Positions 13,326 through 20,792 of a stretch of DNA of 21,191 bases are shown here, piece by piece. The stretch is from a virus. Both the position numbers and the translations under genes were made by a program. Numbering within the stretch: the stretch's first letter is position 1; the number at the start of each line of letters is the position of its first letter. The DNA lies in the IMG/VR virus record IMGVR_UViG_3300030101_001912, positions 1,281 through 22,471 of that record. One strand, given 5' to 3'. A model generated the notes under the pieces. That model was not told the origin of the DNA. It ran no database searches and saw only the letters and a list, made by a program, of their open reading frames with translations.

Positions 13326-13820
13326 ATGACTGAATATCGCAATCGAACAACAGGCGAAGTTAAAACTCAAGGTGAGTTAAGGCGTGACAACCCTAATATT
13401 TCGTTTCCAAAGGTCTGGAACAGCAATGTTTATGACTCATTAAACGTTGATCCAGTAATGATCGCTGCTGCGCCAACAGAAGGGATTGGTGCATATCAAC
13501 ATGCAGTAAGAAATGGCGTGGAGCAGAACTCAAATGGAGATTGGGTGCATGCTTGGCAAATTGTTGATATGTTTGCTGATATTGAAGGTGGACAAACTAA
13601 AGCGGAACAAGAGACTGAATACCAAACACGGTTAGACAATGATGCCGCTAAAAATAATCGCAGTACAAGGAATAGCCTTATTGCTGAAACAGATTGGTGG
13701 GCAAGTTCTGATCTAACTATGTCATCTGATCAAACAGCTTATCGTCAAGCGTTACGTGATATAAGTGCACATTCCAATTGGCCTCATCTTCAAGACAGCG
13801 ATTGGCCCACTAAGCCATAA
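13326..13820 (+). CDS. Tail-fibre assembly chaperone-like protein (Phage_tail_APC type)
   Basis: A strong AAGGAG (13312-13317) precedes the start. The 164-aa product has an N-terminal part typical of marine phages ('MTEYRNRTTGEVKTQGELRRDNPNISFPKVW'). The C-terminal region 'RNSLIAETDWWASSDLTMSSDQTAYRQALRDISAHSNWP..QDSDWPTKP' (about 117-164) is the signature of the tail assembly chaperone family PF16778 (from memory): 'LL..[TS]DW....D......YRQALRD....P....WP..P'. Such proteins lie immediately after fibre genes and help fibre folding, which agrees with the context here. Position and motif agree well. The alternative is a small structural protein that keeps the same domain. Confidence 0.84.
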   Translation: MTEYRNRTTGEVKTQGELRRDNPNISFPKVWNSNVYDSLNVDPVMIAAAPTEGIGAYQHAVRNGVEQNSNGDWVHAWQIVDMFADIEGGQTKAEQETEYQTRLDNDAAKNNRSTRNSLIAETDWWASSDLTMSSDQTAYRQALRDISAHSNWPHLQDSDWPTKP

Positions 13821-13833
13821 GTTCAATTGAACT
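13820..13833. promoter_or_regulatory. 14-bp perfect palindrome between chaperone and gp10-like genes
   Basis: AGTTCAATTGAACT is a perfect palindrome. It begins on the last base of the chaperone stop codon and fills half of the 28-base gap before the next gene. As RNA it would give only a 5-bp stem with a 4-base loop, and no T-tract follows. It could be an operator or coincidental. Confidence 0.35.
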
Positions 13834-13848
13834 AATTAAGGATGCACA

Positions 13849-15768
13849 ATGCCGCTAACCAAACTTCAGTTTCAACCGGGGATCAATAAAGAAACTACCT
13901 CGTACAGTAATGAGGGTGGTTGGTTTGACATGGATAAAGTTCGATTTCGAGCGGGTTATCCAGAAAAGATCGGCGGTTGGACACGGCTTGGTCTTAAATC
14001 TTTTCTTGGTTCTTGTCGTGCATTGCATCCTTGGAGGACAATTGCTTTAGATAATTATCTAGGTGTAGGTACAAGTGACAAATATTATATTGAAAGCGGT
14101 CAAGGCTACTACGATATAACCCCAATACGAGTCACGACATCTGCTGGAGATGTAACCTTTGCGGCGACAAATGGATCTTCTACTATCACAGTTACGGACA
14201 CAAACCATGAAGCTGTTGAGGGTGATTTTGTAACCTTCAGCGGTGCCGCTACTCTTGGTGGCAACATTACCGCCAATGTTTTAAATCAAGAATATCAAAT
14301 AGCTACTATTGTTAATAGTAATAGCTACACAATTATTGCTCGTGAGGTTAATACAGTATCCGACATCACATCTGCTGGAAACTACACTCCCGTCGCTGTA
14401 GCAGCAAACTCTTCAGATACAGGTAACGGAGGCTCATCTGTCGTTGGTGCATATCAAATCAATACAGGATTAGAGACATCTGTATTTGGAAATGGTTGGG
14501 GTGCAGGGACTTGGTCACGAGGAACTTGGGGGTCAGCAGCTACTATTAACGCTCAAACAGATACGCTTCGCTTGTGGTCACATGATAACTTTGGTGAAGA
14601 CTTAATTATCAACGTGTACAACGGTGGTGTTTACTATTGGGATGCGTCTGCATCTACTCCTTTGTCGCAAAGGGCTGTGCCTCTGTCTTCTTTGTCAGGA
14701 GCAAGCAACACTCCCACTATAGCAGCAAAAGTTCTTGTTTCTGACGTAGATAGGCATGTCATTGCTTTTGGCTGTAATCCGTTAGGAAGTGCTACACAAG
14801 ACCCGTTATTAATAAGGTTCTCAGATCAAGAAGACGCCGCTGATTGGACACCAACTACTACAAATACAGCAGGTGATTTGCTTGTGGGATCTGGTTCTAG
14901 GATTGTTACGGCAACAGAAACACGGCAGCAAATTCTAGTGTTTACCGATATATCTCTTCACGCGATGCAGTATTTAGGGCCACCGTTTACATTCGGCATC
15001 AATATGGTTTCTGAAAATATAACCATAGCAAGTCCGAATGCCGCAATAGCTATCGAAGACAATGTATATTGGATGGGTGCTAATGAGTTTTATGTGTATA
15101 CTGGTTCAGTTCAAAAGATACCATGTAGTGTAAAAGATTATGTGTTTAGTGATTTTAACGAAGGACAGGTAGAAAAAATATTTGCTGCATCAAACACTGC
15201 GTACTCAGAAGTCTGGTGGTTTTATTCTTCATCAGGTAGCTCCACAGTAAATCGATATGTTGTCTACAATTATATGCAAAATATATGGTACTACGGAACA
15301 TTGGATCGTGGGGCATGGACAGATCGTGGGGTTGTGGATTATCCAATTGCAGCGGGTCTTGATGGATATTTATATTATCATGAAAATGGATTTGATGACG
15401 GAAGCACGGCACCTGCTACAGCCATTAGTGCGTATATAGAATCTAGTCAGTTTGACCTTGGAGATGGAAACAACTTTTCTTTTGTAAGTAAAGTAATACC
15501 TGATGTCACTTTTAGAAACTCCACTTCATTGAGTCCAAGTGTGACACTCACCATGAAAGCAAGAAACTTTCCGGGTGGTAACTACCTACAAACTGATGAC
15601 GAGACAGTAACTAGAACAGCCACTGCTCCTGTAGAGCAGTTTACGAACCAAGTCTATGTAAGGCTTCGTGGTCGGTCAATGGCATTAAGAGTGGAGTCTA
15701 GCGATACAGGTGTTGGTTGGAGACTTGGCTCACCCCGTGTAGACATTAGACAGGATGGAAGAAGATAA
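13849..15768 (+). CDS. P22 gp10-like packaged-DNA stabilisation / tail nozzle protein
   Basis: The 639-aa product begins 'LQFQPGINKETTSYSNEGGWFDMDKVRFRAGYPEKIGGWTRLG' (residues 6-48). This is the N-terminal signature of the P22 gp10 family and its marine phage relatives, which form the hexameric tail hub below the gp4-like ring and plug the portal channel. Residues about 95-185 form an inserted beta module ('STITVTDTNHEAVEGDFVTFSGA..LGG'). The middle has propeller-like strands ('LRLWSHDNFGEDLIINVYNGGVYYWDAS', 'SDQEDAADWTPTTTNTAGDLLVGSG'). The C-terminus 'VYVRLRGRSMALRVESSDTGVGWRLGSPRVDIRQDGRR' is the typical family end. It is longer than P22 gp10 (about 472 aa by memory) because of the insertions. 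It supports a short-tailed virion. The stop overlaps the next start (TAATG). Confidence 0.86.
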   Translation: MPLTKLQFQPGINKETTSYSNEGGWFDMDKVRFRAGYPEKIGGWTRLGLKSFLGSCRALHPWRTIALDNYLGVGTSDKYYIESGQGYYDITPIRVTTSAGDVTFAATNGSSTITVTDTNHEAVEGDFVTFSGAATLGGNITANVLNQEYQIATIVNSNSYTIIAREVNTVSDITSAGNYTPVAVAANSSDTGNGGSSVVGAYQINTGLETSVFGNGWGAGTWSRGTWGSAATINAQTDTLRLWSHDNFGEDLIINVYNGGVYYWDASASTPLSQRAVPLSSLSGASNTPTIAAKVLVSDVDRHVIAFGCNPLGSATQDPLLIRFSDQEDAADWTPTTTNTAGDLLVGSGSRIVTATETRQQILVFTDISLHAMQYLGPPFTFGINMVSENITIASPNAAIAIEDNVYWMGANEFYVYTGSVQKIPCSVKDYVFSDFNEGQVEKIFAASNTAYSEVWWFYSSSGSSTVNRYVVYNYMQNIWYYGTLDRGAWTDRGVVDYPIAAGLDGYLYYHENGFDDGSTAPATAISAYIESSQFDLGDGNNFSFVSKVIPDVTFRNSTSLSPSVTLTMKARNFPGGNYLQTDDETVTRTATAPVEQFTNQVYVRLRGRSMALRVESSDTGVGWRLGSPRVDIRQDGRR

Positions 15769-16022
15769 TGGCTACTAAAGAAGCACCAGTCCCGTATTTT
15801 CCACTTGCTCCTCAAGCATACGATCAGCGATATTTTTCAGAAGTAGTTCGAGCGTTTTCTGTTTATCTTACTCAAGCACAAAACCCTGGAACTGCTGTAT
15901 TTAATACTTTAAATTTGTTAAACTTACCAATACATGCAAACAACTCTGCGGCTGTCTCTGGAGGATTGTCGGTAAATGATGTGTATAAAACTTCAACTGG
16001 TGAATTAAGGATAGTAGTATGA
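15768..16022 (+). CDS. Small conserved tail-region protein (84 aa)
   Basis: The start overlaps the previous stop (TAATG) and its stop overlaps the next start (ATGA), so it sits in a translationally coupled run. The 84-aa product has 'PYFPLAPQAYDQRYFSEVVRAFSVYLTQAQNPG' (9-41), a probable helix. It ends 'LNLLNLPIHANNSAAVSGGLSVNDVYKTSTGELRIVV'. The C-terminal motif 'LP.HA..A.A..GGL..[GN]D.Y[KR]T..G.LRIV' is common in marine phage virion proteins, often at the end of tail proteins, from memory. Its role is unknown; location next to the gp10-like gene suggests a tail-hub component. Confidence 0.77.
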   Translation: MATKEAPVPYFPLAPQAYDQRYFSEVVRAFSVYLTQAQNPGTAVFNTLNLLNLPIHANNSAAVSGGLSVNDVYKTSTGELRIVV

Positions 16023-16252
16023 GCGACGAAACAATTATTACATTAACGGATGGTTCAAAGTGGAAACCCTCAACATCTGAAGACAAGTTACAGTGCCATC
16101 ACTGCGATAACTTAGTGGACACACCAGAAGAAGTTGCCTCATACCCAGATGGAAATTGTCCTGATTGTGGAGAAGCATGGACAGCAGACACAAAAAGACA
16201 TACAAAGATTACAGTAACTATGCCACAAGCCGCCGGAGGTAGTACGTTATGA
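16019..16252 (+). CDS. Small zinc-ribbon protein (77 aa)
   Basis: The start is an ATGA overlap with the previous stop, and the stop is an ATGA overlap with the next start. The 77-aa product contains two CxxC knuckles: C26-HH-C29 and C47-PD-C50, separated by 17 residues ('DNLVDTPEEVASYPDGN'). This is the geometry of a small zinc ribbon. The N-terminus 'ETIITLTDGSKWKPS' and the C-terminus 'HTKITVTMPQAAGGSTL' are beta-like. Zinc binding is inferred from the cysteines. The protein is fairly acidic in the ribbon, so DNA binding is not obvious, and a structural role in the tail hub is equally likely. Unrelated to the basic cysteine proteins near 2257-3252. Confidence 0.78.
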   Translation: MSDETIITLTDGSKWKPSTSEDKLQCHHCDNLVDTPEEVASYPDGNCPDCGEAWTADTKRHTKITVTMPQAAGGSTL

Positions 16253-16905
16253 TTCAACTTCTCGCCCCTATTCTAGGTAAAGCCCTTCTACCAACAGCTT
16301 TACAAACCGCTCTTGGTTCAATGGGAACTGCGGCATTATCTAGTGGAATAGCCTCTTTGCTAACTGGAGATGATATAGGAGATGCTCTTAAATCTGCTGC
16401 AATTGGAGGAGTTGGCGGAGCCTTGGGACTTGATAAAGGGGGTGAAGGTTTATCAGAGGCGATAAAAAAAGAAGGTTTGCTAGGAGGTCTTGCATCTCTC
16501 ACTGGAAAAGAAGGGTTATTGTCGCCCGGAAATCTTTTATTGTTTAGTGCGCTTGCTCCACAACCTAAAATGGAAAAACGAAAACCATATATGGGTGGAG
16601 GATACTACGGTCCCGGTGGTACATACGTTCCGGCAAGTAAAGTTTTTGGTGCGGTTGAAGGGGGTCGCATTGAAGGTCCAGGAACTCCAACAAGTGATTC
16701 AATACCTGCAATGATTTATCAAGACGGGGTACCTGTACAAGAGGCTGCACTATCTACTCAGGAGGTGGTTTTATCACATAAAGATTTAGCGGCAATGGAC
16801 CCAGATGGAGACTATGAACGTGCTTCTGAGATTATTGGCAACACTAAGAATGGTGATCGTGCCAAAGCGGCGGCGGAACTGTATTTAAAAATGCAAAGGA
16901 CATAA
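16249..16905 (+). CDS. Putative internal/ejection protein with hydrophobic Gly-rich N-terminus
   Basis: The start is coupled to the previous gene (ATGA). The 218-aa product has a hydrophobic, amphipathic, glycine-rich first half (about 1-105). It includes 'LGKALLPTALQTALGSMGTAALSSGIASLL' and 'AAIGGVGGALGL', the latter resembling glycine-zipper membrane segments. A proline/glycine/tyrosine linker follows ('MGGGYYGPGGTYVPASK'). The second half holds 'IEGPGTPTSDSIPAMIYQDGVPVQEAALSTQEVVLSHKDL' (about 140-180). 'GPGT.TSDSIPA' is a motif I know from the ends of tape-measure and ejection proteins. The C-terminus is helical. I infer a protein injected with the genome or lining the tail channel. No tape-measure gene of usual length is present. 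Confidence 0.72.
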   Translation: MIQLLAPILGKALLPTALQTALGSMGTAALSSGIASLLTGDDIGDALKSAAIGGVGGALGLDKGGEGLSEAIKKEGLLGGLASLTGKEGLLSPGNLLLFSALAPQPKMEKRKPYMGGGYYGPGGTYVPASKVFGAVEGGRIEGPGTPTSDSIPAMIYQDGVPVQEAALSTQEVVLSHKDLAAMDPDGDYERASEIIGNTKNGDRAKAAAELYLKMQRT

Positions 16906-16908
16906 GAC

Positions 16909-18618
16909 ATGGGTAGAGGCAGTAGCGGCGGACAAGCACAACAGACAGTAGTTAGAGATTTACCAGAAGAAGCAAAACCGTTTCTTTATGGCTTTGGAGA
17001 TAAATTTATAGAAGACCCCGACACAGGGGAAATGATTCCAAACCCTGATTACGTTGAGGGTTTATTACCTCGTGCTCAAGAGCTTTTTACGGGAGAAATG
17101 CCCGAATATCAGATTGCTGCTCGTGATCCGTTACAAGATCTGGCCTACAACCTGACTCAATCAGGTGTTGGATCCTATCAACCGTATCTTGATGCTGCAT
17201 CGAATGCCCAGATGCAAGGTATAAGAGCCACGGGTCAAGCTCTAGATGCCACTCAAGCATTAGCTGGGCAAATACCCGGTCAGGTTGGTTTAGGACAACA
17301 AGCTTTAGGGGCGGCGGGTCGTGGTGTTTTAGCTGCGGCGGGTCGCGGAGAAGCAGCGGGAACAGCGGCGGCAAATCGTTTGCGGAATTTGGAGGGTCGC
17401 GGTCAAGCCATTGCAGGTCAAGCTAGTAGAAAAATGGATCTTGCTTCTCAACGTGGTCGTGGGTTTGCAGAGTCTGGTATTTCTAAAGCGGACATTGCTG
17501 CTGAACGCGCACGTCAGTCTACGGCTGGAGCGCAGCAGGCACTTATGGATGCGGGTCGATTTGGTCGGGGTACTGCTGGTCGAGGCATTGCATCTTTACG
17601 TGGCGCAGCAAATCAATTTGATCCGACAAGTGTAAGTGAGTTTTACAACCCTTTTGAAACACAAGCTATTGATGCGGCATTGGCTGATATTGAACGAGCA
17701 GGTGCGCGACAACTTGATGAGGTTGAGCGTCAAACCAGAGATCAAGCGTTACGTCAAGGTGCTTTTACTGGAAGCCGCCGATTCTTGGAACAGTTCAGAA
17801 GAGAAGAGCCTCTTCGTGAAGATATACTTGAAAGACAAGCAAGAACAGCGGCTCAAATGCGGCAAACTGGATATGAACAGGCTGCGCAACGTGCTAGACA
17901 ATCTTTTGAAGATGCTCGTAGGCGTCAACTTCAACGTGCTCAAACTTTGGGTCAGCTTGGTCAAGCGGGTGCAGGAACACAAATTTCAGCGGCGGGACAA
18001 GCAGGACAACTCGGACTTAGCGCAGAGCAACTAGCGCAGCGTAGTGCCCTCGAAGGTGCAGGACTTGGATTGCGTGGCGAACAACAAGCAGGGGGATTTG
18101 CACAAGGTGCGGGTCAACTTGGATTAGCGGGACTTGGTCAAGATGTTTCAACAACTCAAGCGTCAGGACAAATGGGTATGCAAGCTGCTGACATGGGTAT
18201 GCGAGGTGCTAATCAAGCGGGTCAACTCGGCGCACAAGCAGCGGGACTTGGATTGCAAGGTATAAACACTGGACTCGGCGCACAACAACAAGCAGCGGGA
18301 CTTGGACAAGGTATTGGCGGACTTGGTATGCAAATGGCAAATCTAGGTGGTATGCAGCAAGGGATGGGCGCAGCGGATGTAAATCTACTATCTCAGATGG
18401 GTGCACAAGGGCAACGTTACCAACAGTCCTTATTGGATGCGCAACGTGCAAACCAAATGTTACCATATCAACAGGTTGGATTTTTCTCTGATATTATACA
18501 GGGTGCTCCAATTGGCACGGCACAAACTACGTTTGCACCTAGACCGTCTCCCTTTCAACAATTTACAGGTGCTGCACTGACGTATGGTGGATTGCAAAAT
18601 GCGGGGGTATTTGGATGA
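16909..18618 (+). CDS. Large Ala/Gln/Gly-rich internal virion (ejection) protein candidate (569 aa)
   Basis: The 569-aa product has a short conserved N-terminus ('RDLPEEAKPFLYGFGDKFIED', 'LLPRAQELFTGEMPEY', 'LTQSGVGSYQPYLDAAS'). A long low-complexity region rich in Ala, Gly, Gln and Arg follows. The central part (about 243-345) is clearly conserved: 'SEFYNPFETQAIDAALADIERAG' and 'RDQALRQGAFTGSRRFLEQFRREEPLREDILERQARTAAQMR', which should form long helices or coiled coil. Residues 350-500 are Gln/Gly/Leu/Met repeats ('QAGQLG.QAAGLGLQG'). I recall the 'NP[FY]...ID.....[AI].R.G' and 'GAF.GSR' elements from internal proteins of marine short-tailed phages. No lysozyme or transglycosylase motif is visible. 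It probably leaves the head with the DNA. The stop overlaps the next start (ATGA). Confidence 0.72.
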   Translation: MGRGSSGGQAQQTVVRDLPEEAKPFLYGFGDKFIEDPDTGEMIPNPDYVEGLLPRAQELFTGEMPEYQIAARDPLQDLAYNLTQSGVGSYQPYLDAASNAQMQGIRATGQALDATQALAGQIPGQVGLGQQALGAAGRGVLAAAGRGEAAGTAAANRLRNLEGRGQAIAGQASRKMDLASQRGRGFAESGISKADIAAERARQSTAGAQQALMDAGRFGRGTAGRGIASLRGAANQFDPTSVSEFYNPFETQAIDAALADIERAGARQLDEVERQTRDQALRQGAFTGSRRFLEQFRREEPLREDILERQARTAAQMRQTGYEQAAQRARQSFEDARRRQLQRAQTLGQLGQAGAGTQISAAGQAGQLGLSAEQLAQRSALEGAGLGLRGEQQAGGFAQGAGQLGLAGLGQDVSTTQASGQMGMQAADMGMRGANQAGQLGAQAAGLGLQGINTGLGAQQQAAGLGQGIGGLGMQMANLGGMQQGMGAADVNLLSQMGAQGQRYQQSLLDAQRANQMLPYQQVGFFSDIIQGAPIGTAQTTFAPRPSPFQQFTGAALTYGGLQNAGVFG

Positions 18619-20783
18619 ACGTACTAGATCGTAAACTGTTTAACCGTGGTGCAAGAGACGAGCTTCGTAGAAAAGGCGGTATCATGGCATCGTCTGAACC
18701 GATGATGCAAGCTGTTGGATATGAAAACGGTGGCGGTGTTTTGTCGAACATCTTTAATTACTTTCGGACTCCTACTTATGTTGACCCTGAAATTAGCGGA
18801 CGAGAGAACTTTGAAATAGACTACAGAGAAGAAAGCCCCAACCCCGAAGTAGAACTACAAATGAAAGTTCTTGAAAAAGCAAAGGCTGGTAAACAGGTTA
18901 AAAATGCAGCACTTGATTTAGGAGAAACTCTTCTTGATGTTCTTAACCTTGGGGGAGGAGCAGCAGTTCTTGGTGCCAATGAAGTGGCGGCACTAGGACT
19001 TGACACCTTGGGGATTTTAACAGGTGGAGGAGATGTAAGTAAGTCCATTCTTCGTTTTGCGGAAAACGTTAGACAAAAGGGTCTTGTTAATAGAAACGAT
19101 TTGTTTGATGCGGATGGCAACCTTACATTAAACACACGTCTTGTTGGCGAAGGTCCATATGAAGGTCAGTTAGAAAAGGCAAAAGAAAGACTTCAAGAAA
19201 CTCTCAAACGTCAAGGGATTCTTTCTGACGAGGAGAAGGATCAAATTAGACGAGAGTCACTAGCCAACATTGCTAGTTATGATCAACTCAAGCCCTCAAT
19301 TACGGGTAACCGATTTAATGAAACACTTGGTGTTTTTGCGGACACAGGTGAATCAATCCCTGCATTCTCTACAACTGATCCATTGGGACAAGGATTTAGA
19401 AGAGTTGATGGTACGGAAATTGCTCCGAAAGCAGATGAACCGTTTCCACAACCTTTTGTTGGGGATGCTACATTTCCTGTTGGTGCAAAAACAATGCCGT
19501 CCTCTAGATTGAATCCGACAAGCGTTGGGGGTGGAGTTTTTTCTGATCCAACGCTTTTCGGTAGAGGTCCATCATTAAATCCCATAGAACAAGGTGTCGT
19601 CTCTGCGCTACCCAGTGTGGTAAACGAGCCTCCTGCTGATATGCCACAGACAATGAAAGAACGAATATCTGAAAAATTAGTTGATCTAGGTGCAGGTACA
19701 GCGAAAACGATTGGGGGATTTATTGATCGATCAATTGAAAAAGGACAGGAGTTAATTTCAGGAGATGATAAAGCTCCAGAAGAAAAAACTTCTACATCGC
19801 CAAACCCTGTGTCTTTAGGTGAAAGAGAAGCTGAAGCAGATCCTTCGGTTATTGAGGAGTTATCAAACACCGCAGGTGAATTGACAAGTAAACTTACTAA
19901 GAAAGCTCAAGACGCTATTGATACAGTTAAAAAGAAACTTGAGAGTCCAAAAATAGAAGAAGCTCCTACCATAGAAAACAACGAGTCTGAAGCTCCTACC
20001 ATAGAAAACAAAGAGCCTATTACAGAAGTTAAACTTGATGATGAAACAGCAAAAGAATCTATTGTCACTGACAAAACCGCAAATGATTTATTTGATGGCG
20101 ATACAAATCTTACTACGACAATAACAAAACTTACCAAGGGTGATGTAGGCAATATGAAAGACGACTTGTCTAACGTAACAGACGATGAAAGTTTTGAGAG
20201 TTATGTCAGTAAGTACGTGAAACAGTACCAAGAACTCTTCAAAGAGGATGAGGATCAAATCAGAAAAGATAAAGGTTTTGCTATGGCTATCTTTGGTTCG
20301 GTGTTTGCTTCTACTGGAGATTGGGGTCAGGCCGCTGCTGCAATGACTGATATGCTGCGTGGAGACAAGGCAACACGCCAAGCTCGTGCTGACAAGGTTA
20401 AGATGCTTGCTATAAACTCAGCGGCGGATAGATTGGCGGCGGATCTAAGATACAGAAGAGAGCTTGCCGTTGCGAGTGCTCGTGCATCAGGTAAAAACAC
20501 ATATGATGCAGCCCGAGAACGGTCTCGATTGAAAGAGATTATTGTAGCAGACCCATTTTTATTCCCTCAAGTGCTTGGCACCAACAAGCAACTTGATCCA
20601 AAATTGCTGAACGAATACTTAGATGCGTTAGTTGAAGGCTCCGTTGACTCTGACACCAATAAAACAGGCGGTGGAGCAAATGAAAACGTGAGAAAAGAAA
20701 TGGAAAAACTTAACAACGAAGCAAAAGCTGCGGGTAAAACAGAGTATAATTATAATGGGCAGAGATACCCAGTTCAACCTTAA
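18615..20783 (+). CDS. Large charged virion protein, probable internal protein (722 aa)
   Basis: The start is coupled to the previous stop (ATGA). The 722-aa product begins 'MNVLDRKLFNRGARDELRRKGGIMASSEPMMQAVGYENGGGVLS', a start I recall from large marine phage virion proteins. About residues 75-150 form amphipathic, partly hydrophobic helices ('LDLGETLLDVLNLGGGAAVLGANEVAALGLDTLGIL'). The middle (250-480) is Pro/Ser/Glu-rich and probably disordered, with the duplicated phrase EAPTIEN. The C-terminal third (about 510-690) is helical with 'FESYVSKYVKQYQELFKEDEDQIRKDKGFAMAIFGSVFASTGDWGQAAAAMTDMLRGDKATRQARADKVKMLA'. No enzyme motif is seen. Position among ejection-type proteins suggests an internal or channel-forming role. 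The exact function is unknown. Confidence 0.72.
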   Translation: MNVLDRKLFNRGARDELRRKGGIMASSEPMMQAVGYENGGGVLSNIFNYFRTPTYVDPEISGRENFEIDYREESPNPEVELQMKVLEKAKAGKQVKNAALDLGETLLDVLNLGGGAAVLGANEVAALGLDTLGILTGGGDVSKSILRFAENVRQKGLVNRNDLFDADGNLTLNTRLVGEGPYEGQLEKAKERLQETLKRQGILSDEEKDQIRRESLANIASYDQLKPSITGNRFNETLGVFADTGESIPAFSTTDPLGQGFRRVDGTEIAPKADEPFPQPFVGDATFPVGAKTMPSSRLNPTSVGGGVFSDPTLFGRGPSLNPIEQGVVSALPSVVNEPPADMPQTMKERISEKLVDLGAGTAKTIGGFIDRSIEKGQELISGDDKAPEEKTSTSPNPVSLGEREAEADPSVIEELSNTAGELTSKLTKKAQDAIDTVKKKLESPKIEEAPTIENNESEAPTIENKEPITEVKLDDETAKESIVTDKTANDLFDGDTNLTTTITKLTKGDVGNMKDDLSNVTDDESFESYVSKYVKQYQELFKEDEDQIRKDKGFAMAIFGSVFASTGDWGQAAAAMTDMLRGDKATRQARADKVKMLAINSAADRLAADLRYRRELAVASARASGKNTYDAARERSRLKEIIVADPFLFPQVLGTNKQLDPKLLNEYLDALVEGSVDSDTNKTGGGANENVRKEMEKLNNEAKAAGKTEYNYNGQRYPVQP
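19959..20011 (+). repeat. 30-bp period direct repeat within 722-aa gene
   Basis: A 23-base sequence beginning GAAGCTCCTACC occurs at 19959-19981 and again, identically, at 19989-20011. It encodes EAPTIEN twice with a 10-residue period (EAPTIENNES, EAPTIENKEP). Perfect DNA identity including third positions indicates a recent in-frame duplication in a disordered linker. Confidence 0.93.
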
Positions 20784-20792
20784 AGGGCTTCA

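Noticed and set aside
17411-18034. Two plus-strand open frames in another phase under the 569-aa gene.
   Set aside because: They result from the low-complexity CAA/GGT/GCG codons of the Ala/Gln/Gly-rich protein. They lack good starts, and the main frame has conserved motifs.
19283-19870. A 195-codon minus-strand open frame inside the 722-aa gene.
   Set aside because: It has no ribosome binding site or family resemblance and lies within a well-supported plus-strand gene.
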